A stretch of 64,000 bases of DNA from UBA11606 sp965243715. GTDB lineage: Bacteria; Actinomycetota; Acidimicrobiia; Acidimicrobiales; Aldehydirespiratoraceae. Position 1 is the first letter of the stretch, and every line of letters begins with the position of its first letter. The notes under the pieces are model-generated. The model was not told where the DNA came from. It worked only from the letters and a program-made list of their open reading frames with translations, and did not search any database. Location: assembly GCA_965243715.1 (NCBI GenBank), contig CBDEVU010000017.1, forward strand, positions 62,001-126,000. The letters are read 5' to 3'. The translations under genes and the position numbers were made by a program. Positions 8,761-17,617 of this stretch are shown piece after piece.

Positions 8761-9650
8761 GTGAACCGTCGAGTGTTGTCACTATTCCTGGTCATCGCCA
8801 TCTCAGGCACTAGTTGTCTTCGGGGTTCCGCCGACCCCGTGCAAATTCGGGCCTCGATCGCCGGATACTCGGATCCGTCGAGCAGCATTCAATTCGCTCT
8901 TCGCGCCCTAGACATCGAACTGGCGTCTTGCATGACGGATGCAAACTTCGGGGACTGGGCGGCGTTCACCCGACCTCGCGGAGACATTGCTCTCGGAGCT
9001 GCAATCATCATCGACGGACTACCCAAATTCGCACTCAACAACGCGAAGTAGTCGGCTACAGTTCTGAACCAGAGGACCCCTTTGAAAGAACCCTCCCGGC
9101 CGGCGTCAAGCCATTAGTTGAGATCCCAGAGGATGGCCCGCAAACCCCAGAGCAGCAAGCAGAGGTAGATCGCTGGGCTGGCGGATCCCTCGCGCTGCTT
9201 GGCCCGGACAACTCGCCGACGGTTTACTACGAAGTACCCGGAGGAGGCGGTAAGAACGGGGTAGACATGGGAGGGTGCATGGGTCAGGCCTATGGTGCCG
9301 TTGTTCCCGCAGAGGACCAGCCCGCGTTTCTCACCGGAGAGTTCATCATCGATAATCTGGCCAACAGTCTTCAGCGCAAAGCCCTCAAAGGCCTGCCTGA
9401 GCTAGATGTCTGGCAGAACTGCATGAAGAAAGAAGGCTTTGATGTTACCAACCCATTCCGTGTTAGCTCTCTGGACTTTTCTCCGCAAATAGTGGCACCC
9501 ATCGATGCCTTATGCCGTGACGAGGCCGAGCTTGATGCTGCCTACCAAACCGCAGTCGACAAGGTAATCAGGAGCTCCCCGGCAGGGATTGGCCCTGCTC
9601 TCAATGAGTTCGAGCGGATCACGAAAGAGATCCAAGACATCTACTCTTGA
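8761..9650 (+). pseudogene. Lipoprotein copy A, broken by a single-base deletion
   Basis: It starts at GTG 8761 after gaaagga and encodes the same signal peptide as copies B and C (NRRVLSLFLVIAISGTSC). At 9043 the sequence reads acgcgaag where B and C have acggcgaag, so one G is missing and the frame stops at 9051. The remaining two thirds, to 9650, are intact in the next frame and nearly identical to copy B. The truncated product would keep the lipobox and the first ~75 residues. Translation start differs from B and C (GTG instead of ATG). Confidence 0.85.
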
Positions 9651-9751
9651 TGGATTCTCTACGCACTGCAATTGCCCTGGATGGCACCGCTAGTAGGCCC
9701 CTCCCTGAACAACACAAGTCCCGCAACCAAATATTGAAAGGAATCAACCCA

Positions 9752-10642
9752 ATGAACCGTCGAGTGTTGTCACTATTCCTGGTCATCGCCATCTCAGGCA
9801 CTAGTTGTCTTCGGGGTTCCGCCGACCCCGTGCAAATTCGGGCCTCGATCGCCGGATACTCGGATCCGTCGAGCAGCATTCAATTCGCTCTTCGCGCCCT
9901 AGACATCGAACTGGCGTCTTGCATGACGGATGCAAACTTCGGGGACTGGGCGGCGTTCACCCGACCTCGCGGAGACATTGCTCTCGGAGCTGCAATCATC
10001 ATCGACGGACTACCCAAGTTCGCACTCAACAACGGCGAAGTAGTCGGCTACAGTTCTGAACCAGAGGACCCCTTTGAAAGAACCCTCCCAGCCGGCGTCA
10101 AGCCATTAGTTGAGATCCCAGAGGATGGCCCGCAAACCCCAGAGCAGCAAGCAGAGGAAGATCGCTGGGCTGGCGGATCCCTCGCGCTGCTTGGCCCGGA
10201 CAACTCGCCGACGGTTTACTACGAAGTACCCGGAGGAGGCGGTAAGAACGGGGTAGACATGGGAGGGTGCATGGGTCAGGCCTATGGTGCCGTTGTTCCC
10301 GCAGAGGACCAGCCCGCGTTTCTCACCGGAGAGTTCATCATCGATAATCTGGCCAACAGTCTTCAGCGCAAAGCCCTCAAAGGCCTGCCTGAGCTAGATG
10401 TCTGGCAGAACTGCATGAAGAAAGAAGGCTTTGATGTTACCAACCCATTCCGTGTTAGCTCTCTGGACTTTTCTCCGCAAATAGTGGCACCCATCGATGC
10501 CCTATGCCGTGACGAGGCCGAGCTTGATGCTGCCTACCAAACCGCAGTCGACAAGGTAATCAGGAGCTCCCCGGCAGGGATTGGCCCTGCTCTCAATGAG
10601 TTCGAGCGGATCACGAAAGAGATCCAAGACACCTACTCTTGA
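9752..10642 (+). CDS. Predicted lipoprotein of unknown function (copy B)
   Basis: A 296-residue product from ATG 9752, 9 nt after GAAAGGA; the open frame reaches back to 9647 but those codons are a relic of the adaptor gene start. Residues 1-22 look like a lipoprotein signal with Cys in SGTSCLRG, so it is probably anchored outside the membrane. Later Cys occur in LASCMTDAN, DMGGCMGQAYG, DVWQNCMKKEGFDV and APIDALCRDEAE, suggesting disulfides in the exported protein. I do not recognise the family. It lies directly before an adaptor/ABC/permease operon, so a role in peptide export, sensing or immunity is inferred. Confidence 0.75.
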   Translation: MNRRVLSLFLVIAISGTSCLRGSADPVQIRASIAGYSDPSSSIQFALRALDIELASCMTDANFGDWAAFTRPRGDIALGAAIIIDGLPKFALNNGEVVGYSSEPEDPFERTLPAGVKPLVEIPEDGPQTPEQQAEEDRWAGGSLALLGPDNSPTVYYEVPGGGGKNGVDMGGCMGQAYGAVVPAEDQPAFLTGEFIIDNLANSLQRKALKGLPELDVWQNCMKKEGFDVTNPFRVSSLDFSPQIVAPIDALCRDEAELDAAYQTAVDKVIRSSPAGIGPALNEFERITKEIQDTYS

Positions 10643-10743
10643 TACTCTCTCTACGCACTGCAATTGCCCTGGATGGCACCGCTAGCAGCCTCCTCCCTGA
10701 ACAACACAAGTCCCGCAACCAAATATTGAAAGGAATCAACCCA

Positions 10744-11637
10744 ATGAACCGTCGAGTGTTGTCACTATTCCTGGTCATCGCCATCTCAGGCACTAGTTGT
10801 CTTCGGGGTTCCGCCGACCCCGTGCAAATTCGAGCCTCGATCGCCGGATACTCGGATCCGTCGAGCAGCATTCAATTCGCTCTTCGCGCCCTTGATATCG
10901 AACTGGCGTCTTGCATGACGGATGCAAACCAGGAGGACTGGGTGAAGTACACCCGACCTCGCGGAGACATTTCTCTCGGAGCTGCAATCATCATCGACGG
11001 ACTACCCAACTTCGCACTCAACAACGGCGAAGTAGTCGGCTACAGCTCTGAACCAGAGGACCCCTTTGCAAGAGACTACTTAGACGGCTACGTCGATCCA
11101 CTTGCTGGGCTGGAAGAGGATGCCACGCCGACCCCAGAGCAGCAAGCAACGATCGATCTCGAGGTTCTCGAAGTCATCGCACTGCTTGGCCCGGCCGGCT
11201 CCTCGCCGACGGTTTCCTTCGAAGTACCCGGATTCGGTGGGTTCGGGCAAGACATGGGAGGGTGCATGGGTCAGGCCTATGGCGCCGTCGTTCCCGCAGA
11301 AGACCAGCCCGCGTTTCTCGCCGGAGAGTTCATCATCGATAATCTGGCCAGTAAACTTCGACACAAAGCCCTCAAAGGCCTGCCTGAGCTAGACGTCTGG
11401 CAGAACTGCATGAAGAAAGAAGGCTTTGATGTTACCAACCCATTCCGTGTTAGCTCTCTGGACTTTTCTCCGCAAATAGTGGCACCCATCGATGCCCTAT
11501 GCCGCGACGAGGCCGACTTTGATACTGCCTACCAAACCGCAATCGACAAGGTAATCAGGAGCTCCCCGGCAGGGATTGGCCCTGCTCTCAATGAGTTCGA
11601 GCGGATCGCGCAAGAGATCCAAGACACCTACTCTTGA
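10744..11637 (+). CDS. Predicted lipoprotein of unknown function (copy C, divergent centre)
   Basis: A 297-residue product from ATG 10744 with the same GAAAGGA site. Signal peptide, the first ~55 mature residues and the C-terminal ~130 residues match copy B closely. The central part (about residues 60-165) differs: EDWVKYTRPRGD for GDWAAFTRPRGD, then DYLDGYVDPLAGLEEDATP and LEVLEVIALLGPAGSSP in place of the B segment. The Cys positions are kept. The stop TGA at 11635-11637 overlaps the adaptor ATG at 11637, so this copy is translationally coupled to the export genes. Confidence 0.78.
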   Translation: MNRRVLSLFLVIAISGTSCLRGSADPVQIRASIAGYSDPSSSIQFALRALDIELASCMTDANQEDWVKYTRPRGDISLGAAIIIDGLPNFALNNGEVVGYSSEPEDPFARDYLDGYVDPLAGLEEDATPTPEQQATIDLEVLEVIALLGPAGSSPTVSFEVPGFGGFGQDMGGCMGQAYGAVVPAEDQPAFLAGEFIIDNLASKLRHKALKGLPELDVWQNCMKKEGFDVTNPFRVSSLDFSPQIVAPIDALCRDEADFDTAYQTAIDKVIRSSPAGIGPALNEFERIAQEIQDTYS

Positions 11638-12881
11638 TGCTTTCTCTACGAACTGCAATTGCGCTGATCGGTACCGCTCTGGTGGGTGGCGTCATAGCGA
11701 CTCTGTTGTTCGCAAACAACCCCGCCAACGACAGGACTAGCCAAGATGCGCCCGAAATTTGGTTCAAGATAGAGAGCCGTTTGCTCTCCGACGAACTCAT
11801 CTTGCGTGGTGAAACGCAGGAAAGCGTTTCAGCCCCCGTGGGGTCACCCACCGAGGGTGTGGTCACCGCAGTTAACGAAGCAGTGCTCGGAGTTCCGCTA
11901 ATTGAGGTGTCCGGATCACCGGTCTTTTTGCTTCACGGTGATTTTCCAAGCTACCGAGACCTACACCCTGGGTTGACGGGCCCAGACGTCTCCCAGCTGA
12001 ACGAAGCCCTCAACCGGCTCGGATACTCGACCGATGGAGATGAATACGACAGCTCAACGGCTGCCGCGGTCGAAGCCCTGTATCGAAATGCTGGGTACGA
12101 ACCGCTGATCCATGTTGAACCTGATCTTGTCGATCTCCGCGTTCAGCGAGCGGAGGAACAACTCACCTCAGAGGCACTCAATATTGACCACGATACAAGC
12201 GCGAGTGAACGCGACGTATTGGCGGCCGCTTCCTTAGAAAATCCGGATGAGTCAACCAAAGCCGCCCACGACTTAGCACTACGCGATCACGATCAGATCC
12301 ATCGAACGATCAACGCAGCTGCGCAGCGACTCGCGACGCTTGATAGCAAGATCGAGAAGCTAGCGGCTCTCGGAGGCGTCGCAATGCCGGTCACTGGGGG
12401 CGTGTTCGTCCCGGTTGACGATGGGCACTCGACCACCGTGAACGTCGGCGACCGAATCAGTCAAGGGGATCCTCTTCTTCAGGTCAACGCTTCGGGCACC
12501 GTCGTCGCTATACATGCTTCTCAAGGCCAACTTGAAGGGCTTCGACTGCCCGTCGCTGCTGTGATCGAAGTCGCTGGCCAACGAATCGATACAAACCTTC
12601 ACGATATCGATTCAAACGGAACCATCATGGTCTCGATCGGCAACGTAGACGTCACCATTGGCGAGCCAGTTAGAGCTACCGTGATCACCCGATCATCAGA
12701 CGGACCGGTGCTCGCGATCCCGGTAACCGCCCTCACCCAGTCCGGCGACACGTGGACTGTGGTCGTTCGTCGGCCGACCGGCATCGAAGTGGTCATCGTT
12801 GAGATCGGTGCGCCAATCGGCGGCTGGGTAGAAATCATCGGTGACAACCTCGTCGCCCGCGATGAGGTACGCGTGGGATGA
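11637..12881 (+). CDS. Peptidoglycan-binding/HlyD-like membrane-fusion adaptor
   Basis: 414 residues from ATG 11637, which overlaps the preceding stop (TGATG). Residues 7-27 are a membrane anchor. Residues about 100-155 resemble a PG_binding_1 domain (LHPGLTGPDVSQLNEAL, then LGYSTDGDEYDSSTAAAVEAL). Next come a helical hairpin region (about 165-240) and a C-terminal beta-barrel with biotinyl/HlyD character (AMPVTGGVFVPVDDG, VNVGDRISQGDPLLQVN, then AIPVTALTQSG). Such adaptors link an ABC exporter to the cell envelope. Stop overlaps the ATPase start (ATGA). A cognate small peptide is the likely substrate, by inference. Confidence 0.82.
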   Translation: MLSLRTAIALIGTALVGGVIATLLFANNPANDRTSQDAPEIWFKIESRLLSDELILRGETQESVSAPVGSPTEGVVTAVNEAVLGVPLIEVSGSPVFLLHGDFPSYRDLHPGLTGPDVSQLNEALNRLGYSTDGDEYDSSTAAAVEALYRNAGYEPLIHVEPDLVDLRVQRAEEQLTSEALNIDHDTSASERDVLAAASLENPDESTKAAHDLALRDHDQIHRTINAAAQRLATLDSKIEKLAALGGVAMPVTGGVFVPVDDGHSTTVNVGDRISQGDPLLQVNASGTVVAIHASQGQLEGLRLPVAAVIEVAGQRIDTNLHDIDSNGTIMVSIGNVDVTIGEPVRATVITRSSDGPVLAIPVTALTQSGDTWTVVVRRPTGIEVVIVEIGAPIGGWVEIIGDNLVARDEVRVG

Positions 12882-13567
12882 CTACTATTCGTCCCCTCGT
12901 TCGGTGGACCAACGTCGGGTACCGATACCCCGGAAGCGACGACCTAGCCGTTAAACCAGCATCGCTGGAGATCCGCCACGGAGAATCAGTAGCGGTCGTT
13001 GGTCGTTCCGGATCAGGCAAATCGACGCTTCTATCGCTCCTCGGATTGCTCGACGAACCAACCGTCGGGACCTATGAGTTTGACGGAACGGTTGTCGGTC
13101 AACACTCAGATCGCGACCGCTCCCGTCTACGGGCAGCCTCGGTAGGCTTCGTATTTCAAGAATTTCACCTTCTAGACCATCTAACGATTGAACAGAACAT
13201 CGCTCTTGGCCACCGCTACCAACCACCTTGGGAAGATACCGGCGATCTGTCGTCGTTCATTGCCGAGATCCTCGCTCACATCGGTCTTGCAGACCGCCGC
13301 CACGACCGGCCATCCACACTCTCGGGTGGTGAGCGGCAGCGGATCGCGATCGCTCGAGCACTTGTCGGGAACCCGACATTGATTCTGGCCGACGAGCCGA
13401 CCGGCAATCTGGACTCATCCACATCTCTGATGGTCATGCACCTGTTCGAAGAGATACGTGACTCTCTCGGCGTCACACTTGTCATCGTCACCCACGACGA
13501 GGCCCTTGCCGCCAGAAGCGAACGCATGCTCCGGATGTCCGATGGTCAGATCTCAGATCAGACATGA
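12878..13567 (+). CDS. ABC transporter ATP-binding protein (MacB/LolD type)
   Basis: A 229-residue ATPase with Walker A GRSGSGKSTLL (about residue 45), Q-loop FVFQEFHLLDHL, signature LSGGERQR, Walker B LILADEPTGNLD and H-loop VTHDEA. The FQ-x-FHLL and DEPTGNLD forms are typical of the MacB/LolD/FtsE branch that works with FtsX-like permeases, as expected from the next gene. Both ends overlap neighbours by 4 nt (ATGA), so adaptor, ATPase and permease form one translational unit. These systems use ATP for mechanotransmission rather than classic transmembrane transport. Confidence 0.93.
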   Translation: MTTIRPLVRWTNVGYRYPGSDDLAVKPASLEIRHGESVAVVGRSGSGKSTLLSLLGLLDEPTVGTYEFDGTVVGQHSDRDRSRLRAASVGFVFQEFHLLDHLTIEQNIALGHRYQPPWEDTGDLSSFIAEILAHIGLADRRHDRPSTLSGGERQRIAIARALVGNPTLILADEPTGNLDSSTSLMVMHLFEEIRDSLGVTLVIVTHDEALAARSERMLRMSDGQISDQT

Positions 13568-14697
13568 GGTTGGGTCTCGTAGGCGACGTCTCGATGACAC
13601 TGACCTCTCGTCCCGGGCGGACAGGCGTGCGACTAATCGGCCTCGCGCTCGGAATTGCAGGCATGGTCGCTGTTGCTGGGCTATCCGCTTCTGCAGCCCG
13701 CGCCGTCGAAGTGGAGTTCGAACGTCACCGGGCTTCGAGCGTTTCGCTCTCGGTGCGGCCAGAACTACGTAGCGAGCTACAACCCATCCGGCTGAACGAA
13801 TTCAACGGTGTGCAATCCTCGATCAGAGTCGATAATTGGGGGAAAGATCGAGCTGTCTTCGTTAACGGAAAAGCTACGGCACCAACAGATATCTTCGGCA
13901 CATCGCAATCCTTTTTCGATTCCCCCCTCACCAAAGTGACCTGGTTGGGGCCTCGAGATATTGGAGACAGCCGCGTCATCGTTGGTCGAGAGTTCGCAGA
14001 TCTCTATGGGGTTGACATCAGTGGATCCACCCTACAAGCAATCGAAATTGACGGTCGTCGGTTCTCTGTCGCTGGTGTCCTCAACAGCACCACCATCCTC
14101 AGCGACCTACTTCTCGGAATAGTCTTCGAACTCGACCACGCCGAAGAACTGTTTCCAACGCCTAAATCGTCGTCTCTCATCGTTGTAACCGAGGCGCGTT
14201 ACACCGACATCCTCAGCGCATTGACGCCCACAGCCATCTGGCCCGCGGACCCTAGCCAAGTTGATGTGTTCGTTGCCGCGGACGACAGATTTCTCAAGGG
14301 GGCTGTGACGCGTCAAGCCCGATTCGGTGGCTATGTCGCCTCACTCGTTGTCCTTGCCCTCGGTGCTGCCAATGTCGCGACCGCTACCGCTGCAGAAATT
14401 CGGACTCGGACTTCCGAGCTAGGACTCCGCCGCGCTCTTGGGGCATCGAGGCGCCAAATCATGATTCTCGTGTTCAGCGAAACTGCCGTTGTAGGACTAC
14501 TTGCAGGAATCCTCGGATGTTGGATCGGCGTCGCGACCACCGTCGCCGTCGCCGCCATTCTCAACTGGGAACCTCTCATCAACCCTTTGATTTGGCTGGC
14601 TTTCACTCTTCTCGGAGCCGTTGTAGGCATGTGTGCAGGCGCCCTCCCAGCCCGCGCTGCAGCAGCAATCTCGCCACGCGAGGCTCTCATTTCATAG
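13564..14697 (+). CDS. FtsX/MacB-type ABC permease
   Basis: 377 residues. A first membrane helix (about 20-42, LIGLALGIAGMVAVAGLSAS) is followed by a large extracytoplasmic domain (about 45-255) and three C-terminal helices around 258-280, 308-335 and 345-368. The conserved FtsX core motif appears as RTSELGLRRALGASRRQIMILV. This is the MacB-like topology (1 + 3 helices). It is the last gene of the cluster and ends convergently, overlapping the next minus-strand gene by 6 nt. With the adaptor and ATPase it would form a tripartite-like envelope exporter or immunity pump. Confidence 0.88.
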   Translation: MRLGLVGDVSMTLTSRPGRTGVRLIGLALGIAGMVAVAGLSASAARAVEVEFERHRASSVSLSVRPELRSELQPIRLNEFNGVQSSIRVDNWGKDRAVFVNGKATAPTDIFGTSQSFFDSPLTKVTWLGPRDIGDSRVIVGREFADLYGVDISGSTLQAIEIDGRRFSVAGVLNSTTILSDLLLGIVFELDHAEELFPTPKSSSLIVVTEARYTDILSALTPTAIWPADPSQVDVFVAADDRFLKGAVTRQARFGGYVASLVVLALGAANVATATAAEIRTRTSELGLRRALGASRRQIMILVFSETAVVGLLAGILGCWIGVATTVAVAAILNWEPLINPLIWLAFTLLGAVVGMCAGALPARAAAAISPREALIS

Positions 14698-15822
14698 ACC
14701 CTCAAGCCCGTACTTGAGGTACGGGCCAATAAGGTTTTGCTCGAGCACGCCCAACCCAACGTGATCGCCGTAGCGGGCCCGCACGAGGTGCTGCACGTGC
14801 TGGTTCTCGTACGCTGACTCGTCGACGGTGGCCATATCCCAGCTTTGGAGTTCCATGGCGAAGTCGCCGTGATATTGGCCGTGAACCCATTTCGGGTCGG
14901 AATAGCCGAGGCCTTTCATCAGAAAGGTAAACAACGGCTCCACGGTGACTTCGTGGCGGGTGTCGTCGAGCACCGATGTCATGGTGAGCGTTGCACCGGT
15001 AATCATCCGATTGCCGGGTCTGGCATTAGCTGATTTGAACGACAGGTTGTGCTCAAGGTTGCGCATTGGTTCGACCGCTTCGTCTTCGACGCCGGGCAGA
15101 TCGTAGGGACTGAGGTAGACGGGCAGTTTGGCCCCGACCTGGAAGAGCGGTCGTCCGAACTTGTCATCGAAAAGTTGGTAGTGGAGGCAGAAATCGTCGA
15201 AATGGAGCGGTGCCCAGAGGAAAAAGATCCCGCCAAGTCCGCCCTTGGCTGGCGCCCCTCGTCGATCGCCGCCTATCAGCGGACGCACCCCCCAAGAGCG
15301 GTCCTTGGTTCCCCACGTGTCGTCGCCTGAGAGTTCAACCCGTTGGCCGTCGAACTCGATCCAGCCCCACCAACGTCCGAACTGGGTGAAACGGGTAGTG
15401 TCCATAATCTTGCGGGGCCCGCGACCTAAGTGGTGCCGCGGTTCTTCCACGCAGGACGTGCGGCCCTCGAAATGCAAGTCACAAGAAAAGCCGGTGTCGT
15501 TTTCCGCCACCGTGATACGACACTTTCGCATCGGTTCGAGTATCTCAAGATTGAAAGGCCCGATCTGCATATCGGTTGGTTCGTCCGACGCGACCGCCGA
15601 GGCGTGAAAAGCGTACTGCCGGCCTTCATGGACAACCGACACGGCGCAGTCCTGGACTCCCAGATGCGGATATCGAGCCGTGCCGATACCGAAGAAAAAG
15701 TCACCGCCCTTGGCGTAGCCGTTAAACCAGTAGCGTTCGTAAAAGTCCTTGTCACTCGTTCCCGGATGAGCGACCGGCTCTGGTGTTTGGTGAATCGGAT
15801 AGTCATCAAACTTCGAGAGCAT
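14692..15822 (-). CDS. Conserved actinobacterial protein of unknown function (DUF7064/7065-like)
   Basis: 376 residues from ATG 15822 (MLSKFDDYPIHQTPEP); the same frame stays open far upstream, but that part is antisense to the ABC permease. Recognisable blocks are YWFNGYAKGGDFFFGIGTA, MDTTRFTQFGRWWGWI, GTKDRSWGVRP, FFLWAPLHFDDFC and YSDPKWVHGQYHG. They match a family of actinobacterial proteins, possibly related to lipocalin-like CrtC/AttH folds, with no known activity. It lies 20 nt after the ABC-2 permease gene, so it is probably in that operon; a hydrophobic ligand is a guess. Confidence 0.7.
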   Translation of the reverse strand: MLSKFDDYPIHQTPEPVAHPGTSDKDFYERYWFNGYAKGGDFFFGIGTARYPHLGVQDCAVSVVHEGRQYAFHASAVASDEPTDMQIGPFNLEILEPMRKCRITVAENDTGFSCDLHFEGRTSCVEEPRHHLGRGPRKIMDTTRFTQFGRWWGWIEFDGQRVELSGDDTWGTKDRSWGVRPLIGGDRRGAPAKGGLGGIFFLWAPLHFDDFCLHYQLFDDKFGRPLFQVGAKLPVYLSPYDLPGVEDEAVEPMRNLEHNLSFKSANARPGNRMITGATLTMTSVLDDTRHEVTVEPLFTFLMKGLGYSDPKWVHGQYHGDFAMELQSWDMATVDESAYENQHVQHLVRARYGDHVGLGVLEQNLIGPYLKYGLEGL

Positions 15823-15842
15823 GGGCCCCAGACTGCCAGAGG

Positions 15843-16658
15843 CTAAGGCGCGAGTCGACTTCGTCGCCCGCTGCGAGTCGCCCCCGGCCCCGGTTCCCAA
15901 CGAAACTTCCGCCCCGCCACCACTGCGCCGACCACGGTCCACAAGACCAGTCCGCCAATATGGATCCACTCGATCGCCGGTGCTTCGCTGAACGGACTCA
16001 TCGACTCCGAAAAGGCCACCGCGAAGTGCTTGAGGGGGAAGATGTCGCCCAGAATCTCCAACCATCGAGGTCCGTCTTGACCGAAGCTTACAAACACGTT
16101 GGAAATGAAGGCGAGCGGGAGCAGGGTGGCGTTGGCAATGGCGGGCGCCGACGACGAAGATTGAGCGACGGCAGCTAGGGCGATTCCCAACGTGGCGAAA
16201 CAAATCGCTCCTGCCAAGAAGGAGATAGCCATGGCCGGAACCTTCGCCAATTCGATATTGATGCCGTAAACGCCGACGCCGATACCGACCATGACTACGG
16301 TGGCGACGAAGGCAACCCATACCGCCGACAACACCACCCCGGCCAGATAGATCCTCGGTGGAATCGGGGTGCCGCGGACCCGCTTTAGAATGCCGTCATC
16401 ACGTCGCACGGTGAGCAGCAGGCCAATATTGGTGTAGGTGGCGGAGGCGGCGGCAAATACTGCCAGCCCCGGGGCGTAGAATTGAGCGGTCGAGATCACG
16501 CCGTACTCAGTGGCGTGTTCTTCGTTTCCGAAAAGGGCGACGAAGATCACTAACATGATGAGCGGAAGTCCGAGAGTAAAAAAGGCCGCAACCGCGGTGC
16601 GCCAGAAGATGCGGTTCTCGTTACGAACCCCCGCCACGAGGAGTTTGAGATCGTTCAT
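15843..16658 (-). CDS. ABC-2 type transporter permease
   Basis: A 271-residue membrane protein with about six helices: near 21-43, 60-82, 105-130, 140-165, 175-195 and 230-248. The cytoplasmic loop RRDDGILKRVRGTPIPP is the hallmark of ABC-2 permeases of the DrrB/NodJ branch. It overlaps the ATPase gene upstream by 4 nt. Together they form a two-gene exporter, often for lipids, polyketides or drugs; nothing here fixes the substrate. Confidence 0.9.
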   Translation of the reverse strand: MNDLKLLVAGVRNENRIFWRTAVAAFFTLGLPLIMLVIFVALFGNEEHATEYGVISTAQFYAPGLAVFAAASATYTNIGLLLTVRRDDGILKRVRGTPIPPRIYLAGVVLSAVWVAFVATVVMVGIGVGVYGINIELAKVPAMAISFLAGAICFATLGIALAAVAQSSSSAPAIANATLLPLAFISNVFVSFGQDGPRWLEILGDIFPLKHFAVAFSESMSPFSEAPAIEWIHIGGLVLWTVVGAVVAGRKFRWEPGPGATRSGRRSRLAP

Positions 16659-17572
16659 GATCCTTCCTGGTCGCCTACGAGTTGGAGATAGACATCCTCA
16701 AAGCTCCGCGACTGAACGGTCAGACCGTCTAGCTCGATTCCTCGGGCTACCGCCCACGTGGTTATGCGGGCCAAGTCAGCCGTAGGGACCGGCGTGACCA
16801 CTTCGAGGCGACGGTCTCGGCCCAGGACCTCGCCGACCAACGGATCTACAAGTTCAGCAATCGGCGCGTCGACGGGGGGAAGGGCGAATCCGATGACGGT
16901 GCTGCTACCCGCCTGCGCTCGGAGTTCCTCGGTAGTTCCCGAAGCAACGATCTGGCCGCCGCTCATCACCGCGACCCGATCGGCGAGGTACTCGGCCTCT
17001 TCGAGATAGTGAGTTGTGAGGACCACCGTGCGGCCCCGGTCGGCGAGACTGCGTATGAGTTCCCAACTACGCCGCCGGGCCGCCGGATCAAACCCGGTGG
17101 TGGGCTCATCGAGAAAGATGAGTTCCGGATCCCCGATGAGCCCGAGGGCCAGATCAACCCGGCGCTGCTGACCGCCCGACAGGGTCGAAACACGCTTGTC
17201 GGCGGATTCGCTAAGTTCGACGAGTTGCAACACTTCGTCGACGGGCCGACCCGACGTGTAGGCCATGGCGTAGACGTTGAGCACTTCTCGCACGCTGAGC
17301 ACCCTGTCGATGCCCGCCGATTGCAACACAATGCCTATGCGGTCGCGGAAGCTGCGACCGCCCGCTTCTGGATCTGTACCCAAGACGGTGACCGAACCAC
17401 TGTCTCGTCTGCGGTGACCCTCCAAGATCTCGACCGTGGTCGACTTGCCCGCCCCGTTCGGCCCGAGGATGGCGAAAATTTCGCCCTCGGCCACGGTGAA
17501 CGAAATACCGGCGACAGCGTGATTGCGACCGTAGGACTTTGCCAGGTCGACGACTTCTATGGCGTTTGTCAT
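16655..17572 (-). CDS. ABC-2 type transporter ATP-binding protein
   Basis: 305 residues with Walker A GPNGAGKST, Q-loop VLQSAGID, signature LSGGQQRR, Walker B LIFLDEPTTGFDP and H-loop TTHYLEEAE. The C-terminal region (about 215-305) is the small domain common in DrrA/CcmA-like ATPases. First gene of the minus-strand exporter operon 17572-14692. The divergent small gene starts only 46 nt away, so the promoter must be compact. Confidence 0.92.
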   Translation of the reverse strand: MTNAIEVVDLAKSYGRNHAVAGISFTVAEGEIFAILGPNGAGKSTTVEILEGHRRRDSGSVTVLGTDPEAGGRSFRDRIGIVLQSAGIDRVLSVREVLNVYAMAYTSGRPVDEVLQLVELSESADKRVSTLSGGQQRRVDLALGLIGDPELIFLDEPTTGFDPAARRRSWELIRSLADRGRTVVLTTHYLEEAEYLADRVAVMSGGQIVASGTTEELRAQAGSSTVIGFALPPVDAPIAELVDPLVGEVLGRDRRLEVVTPVPTADLARITTWAVARGIELDGLTVQSRSFEDVYLQLVGDQEGS

Positions 17573-17617
17573 GTGTCATGCACCCTACTGGGCGGTAACA
17601 GCGGGCAGAATCGGAGG

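Larger units (their letters stand above)
8700..11678 (+). repeat. Three tandem ~992-bp units, each with a lipoprotein gene plus the start of the adaptor gene
   Basis: Units run from about 8700-9691, 9691-10683 and 10683-11678 (991, 992 and 995 bp). Each starts with agtaggcccctccctgaac or a close variant, followed by aaatattgaaagga and the lipoprotein gene. Each ends with the first ~45 bp of the adaptor gene (ctctacgcactgcaattgcc...accgct). Only the third unit continues into the real adaptor gene. The junction falls at GCT, where codons of the adaptor join sequence that originally followed the stop codon of the small peptide at 8702. Confidence 0.9.

Noticed and set aside
9647..9751. Upstream extension of lipoprotein B (and the same at 10639-10743 for C)
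   Set aside because: These codons are the relic of the adaptor gene start; the Shine-Dalgarno site and signal peptide point to ATG 9752 and 10744.
15823..16320. A 542-residue minus-strand frame extending the DUF7064-like gene upstream
   Set aside because: The added ~165 residues are Arg/Gly-rich and lie in another frame over the clear ABC-2 permease gene on the same strand; the natural start is ATG 15822.
17009..17617. Long plus-strand frame leading into the DUF2007-like gene
   Set aside because: It is antisense to the ABC ATPase and has no family features; the protein-like part starts at GTG 17618.
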